Assembly (NCBI RefSeq): GCF_001428105.1
Contig: NZ_LMSJ01000012.1
Coordinates: forward strand, 184,569-248,568
Origin: Paenibacillus sp. Soil766
Lineage (GTDB): Bacteria > Bacillota > Bacilli > Paenibacillales > NBRC-103111
Reading direction: 5' to 3'
Length of the DNA stretch: 64,000 nucleotides
The notes beneath the pieces were generated by a model, which saw only the letters and a program-made list of their open reading frames with translations, was not told where the DNA came from and searched no databases. Made by a program: the position numbers and the translations under genes. The first letter of the stretch is position 1, and each line of letters opens with the position of its first letter. Shown here piece after piece: positions 16,679-25,891 of this stretch.

Positions 16679-17985
16679 GTGAAACGAAGCGGAAGTTGCA
16701 TTTGAACGTGTTCTTAAGAGCAGCCGGTCATCATGAAGCAGCTTGGCGTCATCCAGAGGTGCATCCAGAAGGTGATCTCGACATTCATTATTTGGCTAAA
16801 ATGGCGCTGATCGCCGAAGGCGGGCTCATGGATTCGGTCTTTCTGGCTGATGGCTATGCGGGACGTACGGCGAAGCTTGAACCTTTTACCCAATTGGCTG
16901 CCTTGGCTGCGGTTACCCGTCATATTGGTTTAATTGCTACTGTTGGGACCGTCTACAATGAGCCGTTCCATGTGGCCAGACAATTTGCTTCGCTAGATCA
17001 CATTAGTGGAGGGCGGGCAGGATGGAACATCGTGACGGGTGCTGGAGATGCTTCACATAACTTCGGCCGATCCGCACATCCTGAGCTTACAGAGCGCTAC
17101 ATAAACGCAGAGGAATTCGTTGAAGTGGTCAAGCAGTTGTGGGATAGCTGGGAGGATGACGCGCTTGTGTACGATAAGGGTGCCGGTATTCTAATAGCGG
17201 AGAACAAAATTCGAGAGATCAACTTTAAGGGCAATAGGTATACCGTCAAAGGACCGCTCAACATTCCACGTCCACCTCAAGGTTACCCCGTGCTTGTACA
17301 GGCCGGCTCATCCGAGCAAGGACGAGAGCTGGCTGCACGGACTGCAGAGGTCATCTTCACTGCACAACAGACGTTCGGCGCCGGGCAGGCGTTCTACACG
17401 GATGTCAAAGCAAGACTGAAGAAGTACGGACGCTCAGCGGATGAATTGCATATTTTACCTGGACTCAGCCCGATCGTGGCGGATACAGAAGCGGAAGCTC
17501 GAGACATTGAAGCTGAGTTGAATGGGTTGATGGATTTGCCCAAAGCACTGCAGGCCATGTCGGAGCGATTCGATGTTGATTTGGCTGCGTACCCGTTGGA
17601 CGGTCCAGTACCACTGGACAAAGCCAAATCGGCTGAAGCGTTTAACGGTATTCGCAGCCGTCAGGAAGTTATTCTCGATGCTGCTCGCCGTGAAGGGATG
17701 ACGATCCGACAGTTGATTTATCGCCATGCTGGCGGCCATGGACATATAACGTTCACCGGATCAACCTTGCAGGTTGCTGATTTTATCGAGAAATGGTTCC
17801 GTGAAGGTGCGTCCGATGGGTTTAATATTTTGCCTCAGACGTTTCCCGGCGGGTTGGATGCTTTTGTGAAGAAGGTCATACCTGAGCTTCAGAACCGGGG
17901 CATTTTTCGAACGGCATACGAAGGCAGGACCCTTCGTGACAATCTGGGGCTGGTGCGCCCAAGTAATGTGCGCAGCGTAGTCTAG
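16675..17985 (+). CDS. NtaA/SnaA/DmoA-family FMN-dependent monooxygenase
   Basis: This 436-aa fourth paralogue of the locus has family segments LRAAGHHEAAWRHPE, RAGWNIVTGAG, QLWDSWEDDALVYDK and GPLNIPRPPQGYPVLVQAGSS. It is more diverged from the minus-strand copies than they are from one another, for example GGHGHITFTGS replaces GARGHRTIAGT. It starts inside the stop codon of the aldo/keto reductase gene, so the two are translationally coupled. It probably oxidises a sulfonate or sulfone imported by SsuABC, with reduced FMN from a reductase outside the window. Confidence 0.9.
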   Translation: MSETKRKLHLNVFLRAAGHHEAAWRHPEVHPEGDLDIHYLAKMALIAEGGLMDSVFLADGYAGRTAKLEPFTQLAALAAVTRHIGLIATVGTVYNEPFHVARQFASLDHISGGRAGWNIVTGAGDASHNFGRSAHPELTERYINAEEFVEVVKQLWDSWEDDALVYDKGAGILIAENKIREINFKGNRYTVKGPLNIPRPPQGYPVLVQAGSSEQGRELAARTAEVIFTAQQTFGAGQAFYTDVKARLKKYGRSADELHILPGLSPIVADTEAEARDIEAELNGLMDLPKALQAMSERFDVDLAAYPLDGPVPLDKAKSAEAFNGIRSRQEVILDAARREGMTIRQLIYRHAGGHGHITFTGSTLQVADFIEKWFREGASDGFNILPQTFPGGLDAFVKKVIPELQNRGIFRTAYEGRTLRDNLGLVRPSNVRSVV

Positions 17986-17995
17986 GTGTGGGGTT

Positions 17996-18034
17996 AAAAA
18001 AGTACCGTCAGGATGCCCTGACGGTACTTTTTTA
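17996..18034 (+). terminator. Intrinsic terminator of the ssuBC operon
   Basis: AAAAAAGTACCGTCAGG and its perfect complement flank the loop ATG; the stem ends in TTTTTT. The A-rich 5' side would also let it work on the opposite strand. No confident promoter was seen in the roughly 150 bases before the next gene. Confidence 0.95.
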
Positions 18035-18187
18035 TTTTCATTTTAGAAAACTTCAAAGTGTTACTGAAAAATGAGCGATCCGTCAGTGTGGAGGGGTTTT
18101 ATTCAAGTACAGTTTGAGGTACGATGAGTACTGGGGCTATTTCCCAAGGAATATGAAAAGCTGCATGAACAAACGGAGGGGACACAA

Positions 18188-18886
18188 CTGGAAAACTTTG
18201 CATGCTTATATGTTGTGCGCGGTGAGCCCTACCGAGCGGGCACTTGCGTGAATTTGAGCGAAGATGAAACAAAGGTTGGCCGGGTATCCAATGAATTAAC
18301 ACCGGATTTGGCTTTTACGAACGCTTTTATTTCCCGAAAGCATTTCATCATCCGGAAGGAGCAAGACAAGGCGGTGCTCTATGATTTAGGTAGTCGCCAT
18401 GGAACTGAAATTAACGGCGTACGGCTAACGCCGCATACCCCGTATCCTTTGAATAATTTTGATATTATTAGGCTTGCCAAAGGGATGACCGTCATCCATT
18501 TCTCATATATGTTTGCTGATCATACCCTTGAATTCGAACCGCTCAGCATCACCAGACAACTAGAAATCCCCAAACTTCCGATGGAAATATGTTGGGAGAA
18601 AAGGGAGTGTATGGTGGAAGGCAAGCGAATCCTTATGTCAGAGAAAGAATATCTATTGATCCGTGTGCTGCATGAGCATACAAACCGACTCGTTCCACTT
18701 GAAGAACTTAAATCCAAGGTATGGCCCGAAAGATCTCCGGGAGCAGAAGGTTTACCGGATGTGACTCTCGACGAACTGAACGCCCTGGTCTACCGGGTGC
18801 GCAAAAAATACGGTAAAGATACCTTTCTAATTAGCGCCGTACGCGGCGGCGGTTATATGCTCGAATCCGAATTGAAATCGTCATAA
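18188..18886 (+). CDS. FHA domain-winged helix transcriptional regulator, apparent CTG start
   Basis: This 232-aa protein fuses an N-terminal FHA phosphothreonine-binding domain (about residues 5-100: VGR, ISRKHF, LGSRHGTEING) to a C-terminal OmpR/PhoB-type winged helix (about 140-228: LMSEKEYLLIRVL, AVRGGGYML). No ATG or TTG lies in frame between the stop at 18125 and GTG 18215, and GTG 18215 would remove the first FHA strand. CTG 18188 keeps that strand (LENFACLYVVRGEPY) and has GGAGGGG six bases upstream. The order is reversed relative to mycobacterial EmbR and there is no BTAD. Regulation by a Ser/Thr kinase is inferred. It lies 19 bases from murA. Confidence 0.78.
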   Translation: MENFACLYVVRGEPYRAGTCVNLSEDETKVGRVSNELTPDLAFTNAFISRKHFIIRKEQDKAVLYDLGSRHGTEINGVRLTPHTPYPLNNFDIIRLAKGMTVIHFSYMFADHTLEFEPLSITRQLEIPKLPMEICWEKRECMVEGKRILMSEKEYLLIRVLHEHTNRLVPLEELKSKVWPERSPGAEGLPDVTLDELNALVYRVRKKYGKDTFLISAVRGGGYMLESELKSS

Positions 18887-18905
18887 CGAAAGTTGGGATC
18901 CCTTC

Positions 18906-20198
18906 ATGAAGTATATACAAGCGGAGTACTCAGGTCCACTGAACGGAACGGTGCGCATACCAGGTGCGAAGAATAGTTCTCTTACCTTACTTGCAGCTGC
19001 TTGTCTGGCGGATAATATTGTCACGCTAGAAGGCATTCCACACATCGACGATGTGCGTCTTATCGCGGATATTGGCCGGGATATCGGCCTGAAGCTCACT
19101 CAGAATGCCGGACAAGTCATTATTGATCCACGCTGGATTCACAGTTCCGTCATTGATCCCGGCAAAGCATCGAGCTATCGAGCATCTTATTATTTTGTCG
19201 GCGCGTTACTATCCAAATTCGGTCGAGTCACGATCGGCTTACCTGGCGGTGACGATTTTGTTGCAAGACCAATGGATCAGCATATCAAGGTGTTCAAAGC
19301 ACTTGGCGCTCAGGTGCGGATGTACAAGGATTATTACGAAGTCGAAGCGGCTGAATTGAAAGGGGCGGACATTTATTTCGACACCATCACTTCGGGTGCG
19401 ACGATGAATGCGATGCTATTGGCTGTATTGGCAAAAGGGCGGACTCAGCTGCTGGGCGCGGCCGTGGATCCAGAGGTATGCGATACGGCAAGGTTCCTGA
19501 ATCAGCTCGGAGCACGAATTTACGGAGCGGGTACGGATCGTATTCGTATAGAAGGTGTTCCTTACTTGAACGGCGGCATCCACACGGTAATTCCAGACAG
19601 ACTAATCGCCGGAGCTTTCTTGATGGCAGCTGGGCTCAATGGCGGGCAAGTTACCGTCAAGGATGTCATTCCTGAGCATCTTGGTTCTTGCTTAGCTAAG
19701 CTAGAGGAAGTCGGGATGCATGTGGAATGCGGCGAAAACAGTATTACTGCTTATGGTACTGGTTATCTGAAAGCAACGCGAATTCGCACCGGCATGTATC
19801 CAAGCTTCGCCACCGATTTACAGCAACCCATGACTGCACTCCTCTTACAGGCTGAGGGTAAGAGTATCATTACGGATCGCGTGTATCCCAAACGTTTCGC
19901 ACATGTTCCGCAGTTACGACGGCTTGGCGCGGAAATAGAGATGCGGCAAGAGTCTGCGTTTATTCGCGGCGGACTTCCCTTGCGAGGCGGCTGGGTGCAT
20001 GCGACGGATGTGCGTGCAGGTATTTGCTTGCTGATGGCCGGTTTCACGGCTGAGGGCAGCACGTGTATAACAGGCGTCGAGCACATCGATCGCGGCTATG
20101 AGGATGTTATCGGCAGCTTCCGATCCATCGGAGCTAAGCTCTCAATGCGTGAGTTGGATGCGCAGGAGCTATCCAGCCGAATCCACATGCAAGGGTAA
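18906..20198 (+). CDS. murA: UDP-N-acetylglucosamine 1-carboxyvinyltransferase (MurA), Asp at the fosfomycin-target position
   Basis: This 430-aa enzyme performs the first committed step of peptidoglycan synthesis, adding enolpyruvate to UDP-GlcNAc. Lys22-Asn23 (PGAKNS), Arg121 (VARPMD), the Asp in FATDLQQP and the Arg in TDVRAG match the E. coli catalytic and binding residues. The loop that carries Cys115 in E. coli (LPGGCAIGARP) reads LPGGDDFVARP here, placing Asp116 at that site. Asp at this position occurs naturally in mycobacterial and chlamydial MurA and prevents alkylation by fosfomycin. It may be an accessory MurA besides a housekeeping copy. It is likely cotranscribed with the FHA regulator. 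Confidence 0.9.
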   Translation: MKYIQAEYSGPLNGTVRIPGAKNSSLTLLAAACLADNIVTLEGIPHIDDVRLIADIGRDIGLKLTQNAGQVIIDPRWIHSSVIDPGKASSYRASYYFVGALLSKFGRVTIGLPGGDDFVARPMDQHIKVFKALGAQVRMYKDYYEVEAAELKGADIYFDTITSGATMNAMLLAVLAKGRTQLLGAAVDPEVCDTARFLNQLGARIYGAGTDRIRIEGVPYLNGGIHTVIPDRLIAGAFLMAAGLNGGQVTVKDVIPEHLGSCLAKLEEVGMHVECGENSITAYGTGYLKATRIRTGMYPSFATDLQQPMTALLLQAEGKSIITDRVYPKRFAHVPQLRRLGAEIEMRQESAFIRGGLPLRGGWVHATDVRAGICLLMAGFTAEGSTCITGVEHIDRGYEDVIGSFRSIGAKLSMRELDAQELSSRIHMQG

Positions 20199-20256
20199 TT
20201 ATTATTTTCTTTACCTAGTAGTGATTAACTCACTTAAGGAAGGTGTCTTCCCCTTG

Positions 20257-21027
20257 ATGAATACAAATAATCAAATTGAGAAATATTTGGATCGCATCGG
20301 TTTTACTGGTTCGCTCGATGGCAGCGCTAAGACATTAGCTCACCTGCAGGAACAACATCTGCACACAGTTCCCTATGAGAATTTGGATATTCTCGAAGGC
20401 AGAGCATTATCTCTTGACCCGCAGGAACTGTATCAGAAGATTGTCATACGCCAGCGTGGTGGGTATTGTTTTGAAACCAATGCCCTATTCGGTTGGCTGC
20501 TTCGTGAACTTGGCTATACGGTGACGGATTTGGTCGCCAGATTCTGGCGTGATGAGCCGAATTTACCGCCCAAAAGGCGTCATCATGTCCTGAAGGTAGA
20601 AGCCGAAGGCGTCAATTACTTGTGCGATGTCGGTGTAGGCGGGATCGTCCCCCGCAGACCCCTTACTTTCATCGAAGGTCTTGCTCAGGAGCAAGGTGAG
20701 GAGAGTTACCGCCTGGAGAAAGATCCTTATGATGGCTGGGTGCTTTGTGAGCAGAAAAATAAGGCATGGCAGCGTATCTACTCTTTCACGGAAGAGCCTC
20801 AGCTGCCGAAAGACTATCTCTTTGCGAGTTTCTGGTGCGAAAATGCGCCGGATTCAATTTTCAACAAATACCCGATTGTGGCAATACGCACGCCTGAGGG
20901 AAGGCATACGCTTGCTGACAAGGAGTTCCGTATTTTCAGTGCAACAGACGTAAGGACCTATACCCCTGAGACAGATGAAGGGTATAAAGAAGCTTTATTA
21001 ACGTATTTTGGCATTCGTCTTAGCTAA
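20257..21027 (+). CDS. nat: Arylamine N-acetyltransferase
   Basis: This 256-aa enzyme transfers acetyl from acetyl-CoA to arylamines, hydrazines or related amines. The catalytic triad is visible: Cys71 in RQRGGYCFETN, His110 in RRHHVLKV and Asp124 in YLCDVGVGG. ATG 20257 is chosen because the longer frame from 20098 overlaps the end of murA and adds a sequence unlike the family. AAGGAAGG lies about 13 bases upstream. The protein is cytoplasmic. Its link to the murA region is not obvious; detoxification is the usual assumption. Confidence 0.9.
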   Translation: MNTNNQIEKYLDRIGFTGSLDGSAKTLAHLQEQHLHTVPYENLDILEGRALSLDPQELYQKIVIRQRGGYCFETNALFGWLLRELGYTVTDLVARFWRDEPNLPPKRRHHVLKVEAEGVNYLCDVGVGGIVPRRPLTFIEGLAQEQGEESYRLEKDPYDGWVLCEQKNKAWQRIYSFTEEPQLPKDYLFASFWCENAPDSIFNKYPIVAIRTPEGRHTLADKEFRIFSATDVRTYTPETDEGYKEALLTYFGIRLS

Positions 21028-21039
21028 ATAGAAGCATGT

Positions 21040-21074
21040 AAAGGCAGCGGACCTCGTGGTCTGGTTGCCTTTTT
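21040..21074 (+). terminator. Intrinsic terminator after nat
   Basis: AAAGGCA pairs with TGCCTTT and an inner CGGACC with GGTCTG around a TCGT loop, followed by a T-run. It separates nat from the shikimate-kinase-like gene. Confidence 0.85.
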
Positions 21075-21104
21075 CAATGAGGGAAAGAATGGAGGCGTTT
21101 TATC

Positions 21105-21614
21105 GTGGAAAAGGGTAGGAATATTGTACTTATCGGTATGTCGGGCGCCGGCAAAAGCACGCTTGGTGTATTACTAGCTAAAGCTTTGGGAATGGATTTC
21201 GTGGATACAGATATCGTGATACAACAACAGGACGGTCGTTTGTTACAAGAAATATTGGACTCGGATGGAATTGATGTATTCATGAAAGTTGAAGAAAGAA
21301 TCGTGTCAGGACTACAACTGAATAATTGCATGATATCTACAGGCGGCAGTGTTGTGTATTCAGATAAAACTATGAATGACCTTCGTCAAAGTGGGCGGAT
21401 TATTTATTTGCATGTTTCCTATGAAGAAATTGAACGGAGACTAACGAATGTAACAACGAGAGGTATCGTTAGGAGGAAAGGAAATAGCCTTAAAGACGTT
21501 TACGATGAAAGAATGCCATTATATATGAAGTATAGTGATTTCACGGTTGATTGCACGAATAAGGGGATTGAACATTGCGTAAGTGAAATAATTGGCTATG
21601 TAAACACCCCCTGA
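21105..21614 (+). CDS. Shikimate-kinase-like P-loop protein
   Basis: This 169-aa protein has the shikimate kinase fold: Walker A GMSGAGKST (11-19), DTD motif in FVDTDIVIQ and the C-terminal ERMPLYMKYSDFTVD. GTG 21105 has GGAGG nine bases upstream. Two substrate-site features differ from true AroK: the FR-x-x-E segment reads VFMKVEE, so the shikimate-binding Arg is Met, and the GGG loop reads TGGSVV. It may phosphorylate something else. It is isolated from other aromatic biosynthesis genes. Confidence 0.75.
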   Translation: MEKGRNIVLIGMSGAGKSTLGVLLAKALGMDFVDTDIVIQQQDGRLLQEILDSDGIDVFMKVEERIVSGLQLNNCMISTGGSVVYSDKTMNDLRQSGRIIYLHVSYEEIERRLTNVTTRGIVRRKGNSLKDVYDERMPLYMKYSDFTVDCTNKGIEHCVSEIIGYVNTP

Positions 21615-21670
21615 AATCGACGAAATTCGACGAATTGTTATAGAAGTTATTGCATAAGGAGTGAATCACG

Positions 21671-21973
21671 ATGGCGAATAATTACAAACGCTTCATTCAT
21701 AATCAATTCGAAAAAGCGAAGTCTACCGCATCCGAGTTCATTTCTTCAAGAAGTGTGGAACAAGAAGAAGACATGATAGAGCTCGACCCACGATATGTTG
21801 ATCAGCTGAAAGAAATCGCCGATCTGCAGCATACGACTGTACAATCCATCGTCAATGGACTCATTGCACAATATCTGGCAAGCGCCTCTTACGAATTAAC
21901 CCCCATCTCTGTGGATCAGAAGGAAGCAAATCCGCTGCTATATTTGGATGGTATTTGCAAACAAGAGGATTAA
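21671..21973 (+). CDS. Putative ribbon-helix-helix antitoxin
   Basis: This 100-aa protein has a segment (about residues 35-70, MIELDPRYVDQLKEIADLQH onward to GLIAQYL) that fits the beta-strand plus two helices of a ribbon-helix-helix DNA-binding fold. It has a basic N-terminus and an acidic C-terminal tail that could contact a partner. AAGGAG lies upstream of the ATG. It is followed after 13 bases by a PIN-like gene, the layout of a type II toxin-antitoxin pair. No specific family name is certain. Confidence 0.55.
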   Translation: MANNYKRFIHNQFEKAKSTASEFISSRSVEQEEDMIELDPRYVDQLKEIADLQHTTVQSIVNGLIAQYLASASYELTPISVDQKEANPLLYLDGICKQED

Positions 21974-21986
21974 GGAGGTCTGATCA

Positions 21987-22457
21987 ATGGATAATCAGTT
22001 GAATATTCAGGATGCCATTTTCCTGGATGAAACAGCTCTAGCGGCTTTAATGAACCCTGAAGACCCTCGATATACCAAAGCTCGTTCTATGTTTCTAGAT
22101 TTACATGATCTTGAACGTAACTACATGACGACGAACTCCATCGTATTCGATCTCCACGAATGGCTTCGGAATGAATACAGCTACGAGCAGGCGGAATATT
22201 TTCTGAAGGCGATTGAGAAAGCAGTCAGTAAAGGTAAACTAGCGGTCATCTCGAGCGGTCCGGAATTCGAGGGGGAATCGCGCAGATTGCTAATGGACAG
22301 GCCCGAGCTCCGCTTCTCGCTTAGCGAAGCCCTTACGGCTGTGACCATGTCGTATTACCAGGTGAAACGGATTTTCACATTTAATCGTAATTTCATGATG
22401 CTAGCCAATTTGGATAAGGATATTCGCATTATTCCATCCTATCACTTTGGAAACTAA
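21987..22457 (+). CDS. PIN-domain-like protein, possible VapC-type toxin
   Basis: This 156-aa protein has the PIN pattern: an N-terminal acid in AIFLDETALAALM, a mid-region Glu in VFDLHEWLR and the LSEALTAVTMSYYQVKRIFTFNRNF region corresponding to the LSFTDA-IFTFDRDF segment of VapC RNases. The third acid is Glu rather than Asp and the fourth is Asn, so the nuclease site looks weakened. AAGGAGG precedes the ATG. With the upstream small protein it resembles a VapBC pair that may be decaying or repurposed. Its stop overlaps the convergent GH26-like gene by four bases. Confidence 0.55.
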   Translation: MDNQLNIQDAIFLDETALAALMNPEDPRYTKARSMFLDLHDLERNYMTTNSIVFDLHEWLRNEYSYEQAEYFLKAIEKAVSKGKLAVISSGPEFEGESRRLLMDRPELRFSLSEALTAVTMSYYQVKRIFTFNRNFMMLANLDKDIRIIPSYHFGN

Positions 22458-24067
22458 GGTGTAACGGAATTAGCACGCGTGAGAGGATCAACGACTGAAT
22501 TGACAGCAGTCACTTCCATTTTGTCATTGTAAGCAACGACGTACCAAGGTTCTGATGCCGATTCAGCCGGAACTTGCAAGTCGATTTCCCAAGGAGCTTC
22601 ATAACTGACGCCAAGGAATTGACTGCCTTGGTAAATGGCGACGGCAAAGGGTGGTTTACCCTGTTCATTCGTAAGCTTGGGATAAACAAGAACGGTCTGT
22701 TGGCCTGTAGGAAGAGAACGGTCTAAGACGGGGGAATAGCTGTATGGAACGGGATCTACCCCTGGCTCTACCTTACTTAGAAACCAATCCGATGCGATCA
22801 GCCTTTGATAATACCCATCCATAAATGGATTTTCCCCGATGTCATAGACATAACTCCCATTCGTTCGAATCGCCTGTGCTCGGCTGAAATTAAAGTAGGT
22901 AATGGCTTTAACTTGTGGAAATAATCGCGGGAGAAGACCGTACATGTAACCCAACTGGCTTTCTGCCCAGCTCCAATAGGCTTGGTTAGTCGGCAAATAC
23001 GTATGAGCAACGGCACCCTCAGAAATCATAATAGGTTTATGGCTATATCGTTTATACAGAGGAGCGAAGGTATCGATCACGGTACCTTTTAGCTGCTCTT
23101 TTTCTGCTGAGAAAGGGGTGCTATATAAGGAGAAGCCGACCCAATCCACGTACGCGTCACCTGGATAGTAGCTATCGATCGTATCGGGCGGCCAGAAATT
23201 AGGCGACCACACCATGGCAACATTTGGCGCTTCTTCAGCCATGATATCGTGAATAAGACGGAATTTCTCAATATATAGTTGGGGCTCTCCGTGCCATGGC
23301 ACCCAAGCTCCATTCATCTCTGAGGCATAGCGCAGGAATATAGGGATTCCTGAGGCTTTGGCTTCACGAGCGAAACGACGAACATATTCATCATCCTGTA
23401 CGTCATTTAAGCCAAATCGCGGCTCCCACCCGATCTGGAGTGCACCGTCGAGACCCTTCACTCTTTCGGCAGTCCGCGCAGGGAAATAAGTATTGGTATC
23501 GGTTTGCACCTTGCGCCACCCAACATAGGACAAATATAGCGCGTGCTTGCGGCCGTAGACGTCTTCAATCTTTGTAACATCGTAGCCAACTCTGCGATCT
23601 GCTCCGAGCATGCCGATATAAACCCCTGACGCAGGCTCATGTTTGGCTAACGTGGAAGCTATGGGGATAGCTGATTCTGTTGGTTTAAGTTGAGCGGATA
23701 CAGGAACGCGGAGATAGAGCTCCATATTGGTTGATGGTGTCGGGATGATAGGCCAATTAGGTGTAAATTGTGGCGCTGCAGGAAGTCCGGTTGTGTATAC
23801 ATCGATCCGATTGCGATAGGCTGCTGCGGTCTCCGTATGTCCTTCTTGCTCGGATTTCTTCTCTTGGTTGACCCAATACGTTACTATATCTGGCTGTTTC
23901 GCACGTGAAGGAGGAACCGCGGCAGGGGGATGATCCAGCCTGGCAACGGCATCAAGTGAATTATGCTCCTGCGAATCGCCGTCGGTTTTCATGATAAGTA
24001 AGGGAAGCGTGATACAGCTAGCCAAGCCGAGAAGGGCTGTAAGTGCCCAGACAACTTTATTTCGCAT
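22454..24067 (-). CDS. GH26-like glycoside hydrolase lipoprotein
   Basis: This 537-aa exported protein has a hydrophobic N-terminus with a possible LASC lipobox (Cys18), followed by a variable linker. The catalytic region has the GH26 acid/base motif RYASEMNGAWVPW (Glu250) and a predicted nucleophile in ISEGAV (Glu350), with MVWSPN and the DWVGFSLYS strand between. GH26 enzymes include beta-mannanases and xylanases. A C-terminal beta-rich region (about 430-537) may be an accessory domain. ATG 24067 is chosen because AGAGGA lies nine bases upstream; the longer frame begins at a TTG. It appears monocistronic. Confidence 0.82.
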   Translation of the reverse strand: MRNKVVWALTALLGLASCITLPLLIMKTDGDSQEHNSLDAVARLDHPPAAVPPSRAKQPDIVTYWVNQEKKSEQEGHTETAAAYRNRIDVYTTGLPAAPQFTPNWPIIPTPSTNMELYLRVPVSAQLKPTESAIPIASTLAKHEPASGVYIGMLGADRRVGYDVTKIEDVYGRKHALYLSYVGWRKVQTDTNTYFPARTAERVKGLDGALQIGWEPRFGLNDVQDDEYVRRFAREAKASGIPIFLRYASEMNGAWVPWHGEPQLYIEKFRLIHDIMAEEAPNVAMVWSPNFWPPDTIDSYYPGDAYVDWVGFSLYSTPFSAEKEQLKGTVIDTFAPLYKRYSHKPIMISEGAVAHTYLPTNQAYWSWAESQLGYMYGLLPRLFPQVKAITYFNFSRAQAIRTNGSYVYDIGENPFMDGYYQRLIASDWFLSKVEPGVDPVPYSYSPVLDRSLPTGQQTVLVYPKLTNEQGKPPFAVAIYQGSQFLGVSYEAPWEIDLQVPAESASEPWYVVAYNDKMEVTAVNSVVDPLTRANSVTP

Positions 24068-24160
24068 GATACAGGTTCCTCTCAAAGGGGATTCCTCTTA
24101 TTGTATGCCCTAACCGGAGAGTCGGTCAATGGAGCATAATCGCCTGTCCGCGTAAATTAA

Positions 24161-24213
24161 AACGAGGGTTCCCCCGCCACTTGCAACCGCATGGCTTTTG
24201 GGAAACCCTCGTT
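24161..24213 (-). terminator. Intrinsic terminator of the arabinofuranosidase gene
   Basis: AACGAGGGTT(C)CC on one arm pairs with GGGAAACCCTCGTT on the other, with a loop of about 25 nt. On the minus strand it is followed by TTTAATTT, as expected downstream of the GH51 gene. Confidence 0.85.
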
Positions 24214-24232
24214 AATGACGTCTAGGATCGGC

Positions 24233-25747
<1,515 letters not shown>

Positions 25748-25828
25748 CTATCGCTCCTTATATTTAGAATTAGCTTATTCGTGAATTCATTGCTTGTTGA
25801 TTTCATCTTTATTATGAACGATAATAGA

Positions 25829-25861
25829 GTTAATCTTCAATATTTATTTTTAAGGATTAAC
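25829..25861. promoter_or_regulatory. Candidate operator between abfA and the ArsR-type gene
   Basis: GTTAATC (25829-25835) and GATTAAC (25855-25861) form a perfect 7-bp inverted repeat with a 19-bp AT-rich centre, in the divergent intergenic region. It is a plausible site for the adjacent winged-helix regulator; no binding data are implied. Confidence 0.45.
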
Positions 25862-25891
25862 AAAATTACGTATTCTAAAGGGTGTGAACGG

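Noticed and set aside
18070..18126. Short frame upstream of the FHA regulator as its true N-terminus
   Set aside because: It ends in a stop at 18125-18127 or lies in other frames, and lacks a ribosome site compared with the GGAGGGG before CTG 18188.
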